Source of the DNA: Angelakisella sp.
GTDB lineage: Bacteria; Bacillota; Clostridia; Oscillospirales; Ruminococcaceae
Reading direction: 5' to 3'
Length of the DNA stretch: 15,065 nt
NCBI GenBank assembly: GCA_022795575.1
Contig: JAAWGY010000028.1
Location: forward strand, 1-15,065
The position numbers and the translations under genes were made by a program. Shown in pieces: positions 1 to 5,702 of this stretch. A model generated the notes under the pieces. The model was not told the DNA's origin, ran no database searches, and saw nothing but the letters and a program-made list of their open reading frames with translations. How positions within the stretch are numbered: the first letter of the stretch is position 1; each line of letters starts with the position of its first letter.

Positions 1-76
1 AAATGCGCCCGCCTCCAGCGCCTGCGGCGCGCGGCGGGCTGTTTTGGGGAGAAAGCGGCTACTCCTAACCCCGGCC

Positions 77-114
77 GCGGTTTGCGCTTCCCCGCCAGGA
101 GGGCAACAAACCGC
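77..114. other. Weak hairpin in left-edge intergenic DNA
   Basis: GCGGTTTG (77-84) is complementary to CAAACCGC (107-114) across a 22-base loop. There is no adjacent T-run and no reading frame with a ribosome binding site. I see no gene in bases 1-337; the stretch holds this hairpin and the hairpin series that begins at 175. Confidence 0.3.
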
Positions 115-174
115 AATAGCCCCCATCCTCACCCAAACGCCGCTGTACAAAACCGCGGCCTGACGGCCTACAAC

Positions 175-217
175 ACAACGGCAGGGCCTGTGCCAAAAAC
201 ACAAGCCCTGCCGTTGT
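175..217. terminator. Strong hairpin downstream of the leftward secreted-protein gene
   Basis: ACAACGGCAGGGC (175-187) pairs perfectly with GCCCTGCCGTTGT (205-217), and TGTG/CACA inside the loop adds four more pairs. It lies about 120 bases past the stop codon of the leftward gene and could end its transcript. Neither strand has a good U-tract after the stem, so it may instead be part of the intergenic repeat that follows. Confidence 0.5.
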
Positions 218-237
218 AATAGTCGTCATGGGGAGTT

Positions 238-296
238 TCGCTCCTGCGGGAGCGACCAGGGCGCTGCCCTGGACCTGCAAGCCTTTGAAAAGGCTT
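238..296. repeat. Run of three tandem hairpins, probable dispersed intergenic repeat
   Basis: Three perfect stem-loops follow one another with almost no spacing. TCGCTCC/GGAGCGA is at 238-255, CCAGGGC/GCCCTGG at 256-272 and AAGCCTT/AAGGCTT at 279-296. The 13-base core GCCCTGGACCTGC (266-278) recurs in reverse complement at 15009-15021, inside another hairpin cluster at the other end of the window. Such multi-hairpin blocks fit non-coding repeats scattered between genes; copy number in the genome cannot be seen here. Confidence 0.55.
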
Positions 297-337
297 GACC
301 GAAACTTTTGGCGCCCTGCGGGCCTTGGCGGCAGCGG

Positions 338-1696
338 CTACTCCTTCCACAAAAGACGCAGGCCAACGGTAAGCAGCAACGCCGAAACCCACAGCATCGC
401 CATAACATCCGGATCCAACAACCGCCGCCAAAAAGGTGGCTCCTTCCCAACCGTCGTTCCGTCAACCACCCGCCTGCCCGCAATCATCTCATTCTCCGCC
501 CCTGTCTCCCCCGCCCCAGCATCACCCGAAGCAGCCTGCCCCTTACCACCTTTCCCCTCCCCCTTGGAAGCACCACCCTTCCCACCAGCCCCCTGTTGTT
601 TACCCGCGGCGCTCCCGCTCTGCCCCGCCGCGCCATCCAAAGCACTCTGCCCCAATAAACCCTCCTCTTCCTCCCGTTCCTCCGGAAAAGCCGGTCCCTC
701 CCCCTGCCAAACCCCCTCATCAGGCCCCCAAGCCCCAGGCCCGGGCCGCTCCCCCTCCTCCGGCGGCAGCCCCGGCAGCGGCCCGCCCTCGCTCCCCGCC
801 CCATCATCCCACCAAGGCGGAGACTCCTCCCCCTCGCTCCCCCCGGAAGCAGGCGGAAGCGGCTCCTCCGGCACATCCGGCAACGCAGGCCCCGGCGGCG
901 GCTCCGGCACAGAGGGCGGCTCCTCCGGTCTCCCCGAAGGGCCCGGCTCCAACGTTGGCGGCTCCGGCAGTGGCTCCACCAACGGCTCCTCCCCCACAAT
1001 CTCCACCGACGCCAGCGAAAGCCCCCCGGCAGCCTCAAACCGGTACCGCTCCTCCCGCCCCAGGATCTGGATGGAGGCCTGGTCGGTTAGGGTAATCCGC
1101 ACCCAGCAGCACCCCTCCTCCAGCTCGGCCTCGTAGACCTCATAATAATAGGTGTCCCCACCCTCCTGTTCCAAGGAAAGCAGGGTGCAGGACACCGGAA
1201 AAAACGCCTCCCCGTCAAAGGAAGCCGAAATGGAAAGCCCGTAATCGGTGAGACCGGAGGGGGCATCTTCGTCTAAAAAGACAAACTCCATCCCCTCCCC
1301 GTCGTAAGCCATCCGCCGCCCGGCGCAGTATACCTCGCCGTCGGAGGGGCAGTACCGCAGGGGAAGCTCCCCAATCCCCCGAACCAGCGTATCCCCCTCC
1401 CAGCCAGCCCAGCAGCCGTGGCGGCTGTAGATGGCCACCGTCACCTGCTCCGCGCCGGGACAGTGGTAAAGGGCGCTGGCACGCTGCCGGTTGGACTGTT
1501 GGCAAAGATAGCTGTCGTCGGGAGGATCCGCCCAGCCGATGTAATCCTCCTCCGGGAGGCCAAGGTTCTGGTACCGGCCGGGACCGGCGGGATCGTCGCA
1601 GGGGTCGGCAACGTCTGCCCGGGCGATGACGGTCCCCCAGACGGACATCAGCAGGAAAAGCGGCAAAAGGAGGGCTGCTTTGCTCCGGATCGGCAT
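338..1696 (-). CDS. Secreted Cys-rich protein with Pro/Glu- and Gly/Lys-rich stalk and C-terminal membrane anchor
   Basis: I do not recognise the family. The 452-residue product starts with a signal peptide (positive MPIRSK, hydrophobic core about 7-24, likely cleavage after ARA at residue 27). A globular region of about residues 28-235 holds nine cysteines (33, 65, 79, 95, 116, 124, 170, 196, 197). A low-complexity stalk follows: Pro/Glu-rich about 236-345, then Gly/Lys/Ala/Ser-rich about 346-405. A single membrane segment (about 431-449) sits just before the terminal Lys-Glu. This architecture suggests an exported protein held to the cell membrane by its C-terminus with the Cys-rich domain outside; there is no LPXTG motif. 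The ATG at 1696 is preceded by GGGAGG about 7 bases upstream. The gene stands alone, divergent from yicC, with its own promoter. A long proline-rich frame on the opposite strand is its shadow. Confidence 0.8.
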   Translation of the reverse strand: MPIRSKAALLLPLFLLMSVWGTVIARADVADPCDDPAGPGRYQNLGLPEEDYIGWADPPDDSYLCQQSNRQRASALYHCPGAEQVTVAIYSRHGCWAGWEGDTLVRGIGELPLRYCPSDGEVYCAGRRMAYDGEGMEFVFLDEDAPSGLTDYGLSISASFDGEAFFPVSCTLLSLEQEGGDTYYYEVYEAELEEGCCWVRITLTDQASIQILGREERYRFEAAGGLSLASVEIVGEEPLVEPLPEPPTLEPGPSGRPEEPPSVPEPPPGPALPDVPEEPLPPASGGSEGEESPPWWDDGAGSEGGPLPGLPPEEGERPGPGAWGPDEGVWQGEGPAFPEEREEEEGLLGQSALDGAAGQSGSAAGKQQGAGGKGGASKGEGKGGKGQAASGDAGAGETGAENEMIAGRRVVDGTTVGKEPPFWRRLLDPDVMAMLWVSALLLTVGLRLLWKE

Positions 1697-1743
1697 GGGA
1701 TGACCTCCCCTCTGCCCGGCAAGCAGTGATTCTTCTGCATTCC

Positions 1744-1772
1744 ATCATATACCAAAATTTTCCTGTTTACAA
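1744..1772 (-). promoter_or_regulatory. Sigma-A-like promoter for the leftward secreted-protein gene
   Basis: Read on the minus strand, TTGTAA (1772-1767) is followed after exactly 17 bases by TATGAT (1749-1744). Transcription would start about 40 bases before the ATG at 1696. The boxes lie in an AT-rich patch within otherwise GC-rich DNA. Confidence 0.6.
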
Positions 1773-1874
1773 CCCTTTGGGCCCCAATTTGACAGGCCGG
1801 GGATAGGTTTTTGGGGGAGGCGGCAATTTCTACCGAAAAGGACCCGCAATCGGCGAAATACCCCTCGGTTTCCG

Positions 1875-1904
1875 TTGAAATCCATGGCAAAGGTATGGTA
1901 TAAT
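1875..1904 (+). promoter_or_regulatory. Sigma-A-like promoter of the yicC-remA-gmk-rpoZ operon
   Basis: TTGAAA (1875-1880) is followed after 18 bases by a perfect TATAAT (1899-1904), with a TGG extension (1896-1898) that makes it an extended -10. It lies about 80 bases before the yicC start. The -10 box sits within the palindrome GGTATAATACC (1897-1907), so a repressor could bind over it. Confidence 0.75.
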
Positions 1905-1982
1905 ACCAAATATCTATGAGGACAAGCAGCGTTCCCCTCGCCGGTCAGGAGGGGGAGCGGGGAAGGAAAGGGGTTTTTGGGG

Positions 1983-2861
1983 ATGATCCGGAGCATGACA
2001 GGATACGGGCGGGCCCAGGCGGTGATTGGGGGGCGGGATATCACGGTGGAGATCCGGTCGGTAAACCACCGGTACCTTGAGTTTTCGGCCAAGCTCCCCC
2101 GGGGGTGCGGCTACCTGGAGGACAAGCTGAAGGGGCTGGCCCAGGGGGCGGCAAGCCGGGGCAAGGTAGAGGTGGGGGTGCTGCTGCAAACGGTGGACAG
2201 CCCGGATACCCAGGTGGCGGTAAACAAGGAGCTGGCCCGGGCCTATGTGGGGGCGCTGCGGGAGATGGGGGAGGAGCTGGGGCTGACGGACGACCTGTCC
2301 CTTTCGGTGGTGGCGCGGTTTGGGGAAATCTTTACGCTGCGCCGGAGCCCGGATGACGAGGAGGCCATTTGGGCGGCGGTGGAGCAGGTGGCCCGGCAGG
2401 CGGTGGAGCGGTTTGTGGCGATGCGCCGGGCCGAGGGGGCGAGGCTGCGGGAGGACATCCTGGGGCGGCTTTTGACCATTGAGGCGGGGGTTGCGCGGGT
2501 AGAGGAGCGGAGCCCCCAAACGGTGGCGGAGTACCGGGCGAGGCTGACGGCGCGGATGGAGGAGCTGCTGGGCAAGGCGGCGATTGACGAGCAGCGGATT
2601 CTGGCGGAGGCGGCGCTGGTGGCGGACCGGCTGGCGGTGGACGAGGAGACGGTGCGGCTGCGGAGCCATTTGGCGCAGCTGCGGACCATTCTGGACAGTC
2701 CCGAGGCGGTGGGGCGGAAGCTGGACTTTTTGGTGCAGGAGATGAACCGGGAGGCCAACACCATTGGCAGTAAGGCGCAGGATGTGGCGATCGCGCAGGT
2801 GGTGGTGGAAATCAAGAGTGAGATTGAGAAGATCCGGGAGCAGATCCAGAACATTGAATAA
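1983..2861 (+). CDS. yicC: YicC-family endoribonuclease
   Basis: This 292-residue protein matches the YicC/YloC family, cytoplasmic ribonucleases implicated in small-RNA and mRNA decay. The family N-terminus MIRSMTGYGRA is present, followed by the YicC N-domain (about 1-155) and the C-terminal DUF1732 domain, which ends in the diagnostic stretch REANTIGSK...VVEIKSEIEKIREQIQNIE. The length is typical. I place the start at ATG 1983 rather than TTG 1977 because the family begins MIxSMTGxG; the purine-rich GGAAGGAAAGG lies about 9 bases upstream. It is the first gene of an operon with remA, gmk and rpoZ, the usual Firmicutes arrangement, and is transcribed from the promoter at 1875-1904. Codons are strongly G-ending. 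Confidence 0.95.
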   Translation: MIRSMTGYGRAQAVIGGRDITVEIRSVNHRYLEFSAKLPRGCGYLEDKLKGLAQGAASRGKVEVGVLLQTVDSPDTQVAVNKELARAYVGALREMGEELGLTDDLSLSVVARFGEIFTLRRSPDDEEAIWAAVEQVARQAVERFVAMRRAEGARLREDILGRLLTIEAGVARVEERSPQTVAEYRARLTARMEELLGKAAIDEQRILAEAALVADRLAVDEETVRLRSHLAQLRTILDSPEAVGRKLDFLVQEMNREANTIGSKAQDVAIAQVVVEIKSEIEKIREQIQNIE

Positions 2862-2878
2862 AGAAGGGGGAGCGCCCG

Positions 2879-3175
2879 ATGCAGAAAACAACCATGATGA
2901 AGATCGCCGCCGGACTGCTGGCGGCGGCCTCGGTTCCGCCCCTATGTGTCTACGGGACCTATCGTTGGGCCGTCTGGCGGGGGGCACGGCCCGCCCCGCA
3001 TACCGTCAGCAGTATCGGCGTTATCGGCGGGGCGGATGGCCCTACCGCCATCTTTGTCGCCGCCAGGATGCAGATGGAGCGTTACCTTGCGCTGGGGGCT
3101 GTCCCGTTGGCGGCGGCTGCGGGGCTGTTCCTTTGGGCACAAAAGCGGAGACAGAAAGAAAGGAAAGAGGGGTAA
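2879..3175 (+). CDS. Small two-helix membrane protein with the Na+-decarboxylase beta-subunit signature loop
   Basis: This 98-residue protein has a hydrophobic helix at about residues 8-27, the stretch SIGVIGGADGPTAIFV at 45-60, a second helix at about 69-86 and a basic tail (KRRQKERKEG). The middle stretch closely matches the GGADGPT signature of the membrane beta subunit of sodium-translocating decarboxylases (OadB/MmdB/GcdB), which are normally about 380-430 residues with many helices. Nothing else of that subunit is present, and no biotin-carrier or carboxyltransferase gene is nearby, so it cannot be a working pump alone. The ATG at 2879 follows GAAGGGGGAG. It lies 17 bases after yicC and 4 bases before remA, so it is co-transcribed with both. 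It may be a relic or a small membrane protein that kept only this loop; function unknown. Confidence 0.8.
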   Translation: MQKTTMMKIAAGLLAAASVPPLCVYGTYRWAVWRGARPAPHTVSSIGVIGGADGPTAIFVAARMQMERYLALGAVPLAAAAGLFLWAQKRRQKERKEG

Positions 3176-3179
3176 CGCC

Positions 3180-3446
3180 ATGAAGCTTATCAACATCGGC
3201 TTCGGCAACATGGTATCGGCCAGCCGGCTGGTGGCAATCGTCAGCCCGGAATCGGCCCCCATCAAGCGCATCGTCCAGGACGCCCGGGAAAACGGCAGCC
3301 TCATCGACGCAACCTACGGGCGGCGGACCCGGGCGGTGATCGTCACCGATTCGGACCACATTATCCTCTCGGCGGTCCAGCCGGAAACGGTGGCAAACCG
3401 TGTGGTGGACTACGAGGAGGAGGAAGAGGAGCTGGAGGATGAATAA
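3180..3446 (+). CDS. remA: RemA/YlzA-type DNA-binding regulator (DUF370)
   Basis: The 88-residue product matches RemA, the small Firmicutes protein that activates biofilm matrix and other genes in Bacillus by binding tandem DNA sites as an oligomer. Family hallmarks include the N-terminus MKLINIGFGN, SRLVAIVSPESAPIKR, and the RNGxLIDATYGRRTRAVI-like core with conserved arginines, followed by an acidic tail (EEEEEELEDE). I chose ATG 3180 because the family begins here; the same frame stays open upstream to 2946, overlapping the previous gene. The ribosome site lies within the end of that gene (GAAAGAGGGG). The last 8 bases overlap the gmk start, which suggests translational coupling. In many Firmicutes remA sits directly before gmk, as here. 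Confidence 0.95.
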   Translation: MKLINIGFGNMVSASRLVAIVSPESAPIKRIVQDARENGSLIDATYGRRTRAVIVTDSDHIILSAVQPETVANRVVDYEEEEEELEDE

Positions 3447-4059
3447 GAGCGGTGTTTTGGTGGTCTTCTCCGGGCCCTCGGGCTCCGGCAAGGGCACCGT
3501 GCTGGCAGAATACTTTAAGGCCCACCCGGAGGCCGCGTTTTCGGTCTCCGCCACCACCCGGGCCCCCCGGCCCGGGGAGGTGGACGGGGTGAATTACCAC
3601 TTTGTCACCCGGGAGCGGTTCGAGGAGATGATCCGCGCCGGGGAGGTGCTGGAGCACACCCAGTACAACGGCAACTACTATGGCTCCCCCGCCGGCCCCA
3701 TCCGGCAGGAGCTGGCGGCGGGCCGGGACGTGGTGCTGGAGATCGAGGTGGAGGGCGCCATGCAGGTGCGGCAGCGCTTCCCCGAGGCGGTGCTGATCTT
3801 TGTGGCCCCTCCCTCCTACCGGGAGCTGGAGGCCCGGCTCACCGGCCGGGGCACCGAGAGCCCGGAGCAGATCGCCGGCCGGCTGGCCGCGGCCCGGCGG
3901 GAGATGGCCATGGCCCCCCGGTACGACTACCTGCTGGTCAACGACCGGGTGGAGGACGCCGCCCGGCGGCTGGGGGAGATCATCGCCGCCGCCAAGTGTG
4001 CCCCCGGCAGGCAGCAGGAATTTTTGCGGCAGTTTGACGAAGAAAACACAGAAAAGTAA
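3439..4059 (+). CDS. gmk: Guanylate kinase
   Basis: Guanylate kinase phosphorylates GMP to GDP with ATP in the cytoplasm, feeding GTP and dGTP synthesis and (p)ppGpp pools. The 206-residue length is typical. The P-loop GPSGSGKGT is at residues 12-20, followed by the GMP-binding elements ATTRAPRPGEVDGVNY, the EHTQYNGNYYGSP segment and VLEIEVEGAMQV. The start is ATG 3439, giving MNKSGVLVVFSGPSG; the frame extends upstream to 3400 but that region codes for the remA tail. The start overlaps remA by 8 bases, and GAGGAGGAAGAGGAGCTGG in the remA end supplies the ribosome site. rpoZ follows after 16 bases. Confidence 0.97.
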   Translation: MNKSGVLVVFSGPSGSGKGTVLAEYFKAHPEAAFSVSATTRAPRPGEVDGVNYHFVTRERFEEMIRAGEVLEHTQYNGNYYGSPAGPIRQELAAGRDVVLEIEVEGAMQVRQRFPEAVLIFVAPPSYRELEARLTGRGTESPEQIAGRLAAARREMAMAPRYDYLLVNDRVEDAARRLGEIIAAAKCAPGRQQEFLRQFDEENTEK

Positions 4060-4075
4060 AAGGAGATAGTGAATC

Positions 4076-4381
4076 ATGCTCAGACCTTCCATGTCCCAAA
4101 TCCTAAAGCCCGGCGAAAGCTACTATGAGTTTGTGGTGGCGGTGGCCCAAAAGGCCCGGGAGATCGCCGACCAGGCGATAAAGGACAAAATCTGCCTGGA
4201 GGATAAATCGGTGACGCTGGCGGTGCAGATGTTCGCCAGCGGGGAGCAGAAGCTCTCGGACCTGAAGATGCACATCGGCCGCCAGGGGGAGGCGGAGGAC
4301 CAGGGCGACGCCCCGGAGGCGGAGCCCGCCCCGGAGGAGGACGACGACCTGGACGACCCGGAGGAGGACGAGCTGGCGTGA
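4076..4381 (+). CDS. rpoZ: DNA-directed RNA polymerase omega subunit
   Basis: Omega helps RNA polymerase assembly by latching the beta-prime subunit. The 101-residue product begins MLRPSMSQILKPGESYYEFV, as in clostridial omega proteins, then shows the helical core AVAQKAREIADQA and KSVTLAVQMFASGE. The last third is a very acidic tail rich in Asp and Glu (about residues 77-101). AAAAGGAG lies about 10 bases upstream of ATG 4076. It follows gmk directly, the standard Firmicutes order. coaBC would normally come next but is missing, and a hairpin lies 23 bases after the stop. Confidence 0.93.
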   Translation: MLRPSMSQILKPGESYYEFVVAVAQKAREIADQAIKDKICLEDKSVTLAVQMFASGEQKLSDLKMHIGRQGEAEDQGDAPEAEPAPEEDDDLDDPEEDELA

Positions 4382-4403
4382 CCAGGAATACCCTCCGGAA
4401 AGG

Positions 4404-4435
4404 AACAGATGCTCCCCGGGGGCATCTGTTCTTTC
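4404..4435 (+). terminator. Rho-independent terminator after rpoZ
   Basis: AACAGATGC (4404-4412) pairs perfectly with GCATCTGTT (4422-4430), and the loop TCCCCGGGG can pair further. The stem is followed by CTTTC, a short imperfect U-tract. It closes the yicC-rpoZ operon, so the downstream genes need their own promoter. Bases 4436-4576 beyond it hold no recognisable gene. Confidence 0.65.
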
Positions 4436-4556
4436 GAGCCTATGCAGGAGCTCCCTGAACGCCGCTTTATCCGCCAAGGGAACAGCCTGACCATTGGCAG
4501 TAGCTGCCGTTTTGCCGGCAGGCCGGTGGTATCTGTTTGGACACGCAGAAAGAGCT

Positions 4557-4586
4557 TTATACCAAAGGGTGAAAGCTTGCTACAAT
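4557..4586 (+). promoter_or_regulatory. Extended -10 promoter upstream of the AT-rich gene
   Basis: TGCTACAAT (4578-4586) is an extended -10 box. A weak -35 candidate TTATAC (4557-4562) lies 18 bases upstream. Transcription would start about 25 bases before ATG 4617. Because no clear promoter precedes priA, this may also serve priA-def-fmt. Confidence 0.5.
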
Positions 4587-4616
4587 AGACAGGCAGTGAA
4601 ATAAGGATGGTGAAGA

Positions 4617-5627
4617 ATGTTAAAAAGTCCGACGAAAGCCGAAGAGGATGAGCTTGCAAGGATTGAGGGTATTGTCAAAGAGAAAAGCATTGAGTATTTG
4701 AAATGCTTTGATTTAAGAGACTATCTTTTCCCACAGATAGCAGCTGAACAGATAGATAAAAAGGGCATGGCGGAGGATTTCAATACATTTTGTAGCCAAG
4801 AAAGTAATGTTCTTGTCCGGACCTGTATCGGAAAAATATGGGCACGTGATAAAGGCTTAAGCTTCGATTATGATTCTTCCATTTTTGCAAACTATGTTTT
4901 TTGGATAACGATGTTTGCAGGGACACAAAGAAAGGAAGCGTTTTGGGAGCTTTTAAGCCGGCAAAGTCAATATGAATACATTTTGGGCCATGAAAACGGA
5001 GCGCTGTATCGTGGAGACACCATGAATTCATGGAGTACAACAGTAAATGAATTTATTCGTGTTTGTGGAAATGACTATGTTTTCGGTCATCGTGGCAGGT
5101 ATATCCCTGCGGACTATCAGGAATGGTATGAATTCCTGAGCGTTCCAGAGAATTATAAAAGAGATCTGCCGGGATATATCACGGAGTTTATGAATGTTGT
5201 GTACACAATAGGAAATATACTTCCGGTTCCTTGTACACCTTCCAGTTTCAATAAGCGGCGCAGCTCAGCGGTGAAGGATTACTGGGATTTAACCTTGTTG
5301 GCAATTTACAATTATTATCATCTCGCCCCCGGGAAAAACAACTGGATTTTGGAATACAAAGAATGGTTAAATATCTTTGGAACAGGCCAAAATGGTTGGG
5401 ATCGTTTTGTTGAATGCACATTTATGAATCCTTTTGTTTACAAATGTGGAGACCACTTTGGCCCTCCCAAGCCGTTGTGGCAGGAGCATTTTACGAAAAA
5501 CAGACTGCCCCGGACCCCGGAGCAGTTTGAACAGTTCTTTGTAAATGCCAAAAACGGCATCCTTGAACGGGGTGAATTGATAGCAGCTGCACTAAAAAAA
5601 GGTAGGATCTGTCCGGTTTCGTTGTGA
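4617..5627 (+). CDS. Unknown protein from an AT-rich, probably transferred gene
   Basis: The 336-residue product looks soluble: no signal peptide or membrane helix, and many Tyr, Trp and Phe residues. It has an N-terminal charged helical part (about 1-60), a central aromatic-rich part, and a striking stretch at about 192-234 reading NVVYTIGNILPVP, then FNKRRSS and KDYWDLTLLAIYNYY. I have a vague memory of such a segment in uncharacterised gut-Firmicute proteins but cannot name a function. Base composition is much more AT-rich than every neighbour, with mixed codon use (TTT, ATT, GAA, AAA common), which points to horizontal transfer. AAGGATGG precedes ATG 4617, and it has its own promoter. It lies between rpoZ and priA, where coaBC would be expected, with no transposase or integrase beside it. 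Confidence 0.75.
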   Translation: MLKSPTKAEEDELARIEGIVKEKSIEYLKCFDLRDYLFPQIAAEQIDKKGMAEDFNTFCSQESNVLVRTCIGKIWARDKGLSFDYDSSIFANYVFWITMFAGTQRKEAFWELLSRQSQYEYILGHENGALYRGDTMNSWSTTVNEFIRVCGNDYVFGHRGRYIPADYQEWYEFLSVPENYKRDLPGYITEFMNVVYTIGNILPVPCTPSSFNKRRSSAVKDYWDLTLLAIYNYYHLAPGKNNWILEYKEWLNIFGTGQNGWDRFVECTFMNPFVYKCGDHFGPPKPLWQEHFTKNRLPRTPEQFEQFFVNAKNGILERGELIAAALKKGRICPVSL

Positions 5628-5702
5628 TAAGCCTTTTCCTGCCGGAAGGGGGCAGGCGGCAGAACCGGGGCGGGGAGCGTATCCGGAGAAAGGGGGAGCG
5701 GC

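Noticed and set aside
228..1136. Long Pro/Ser-rich rightward frame opposite the secreted-protein gene
   Set aside because: It is the complement of a Pro/Glu/Gly-rich coding stretch, lacks a ribosome site, and the minus strand has a signal peptide, membrane anchor and promoter.
1789..1794. Perfect TTGACA as a -35 box
   Set aside because: There is no -10-like hexamer 15-19 bases downstream; the yicC promoter with TTGAAA and TATAAT is far better.
1914..2987. 357-codon leftward frame over yicC
   Set aside because: Composition is Arg/Pro/His-rich, typical of antisense reading in GC-rich DNA; yicC on the other strand is unmistakable.
2879..3175. True sodium-translocating decarboxylase beta subunit
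   Set aside because: Only the signature loop is present in 98 residues; the other transmembrane helices and the partner subunits are missing.
4123..4659. 178-codon leftward frame across rpoZ and the following gap
   Set aside because: It is antisense to rpoZ and crosses the terminator and the promoter of the next gene; Ser-rich, no family features.
5638..5656. CCTGCC/GGCAGG hairpin before priA as a terminator
   Set aside because: Only six pairs with no U-run after it; it would also cut priA from the only visible upstream promoter.
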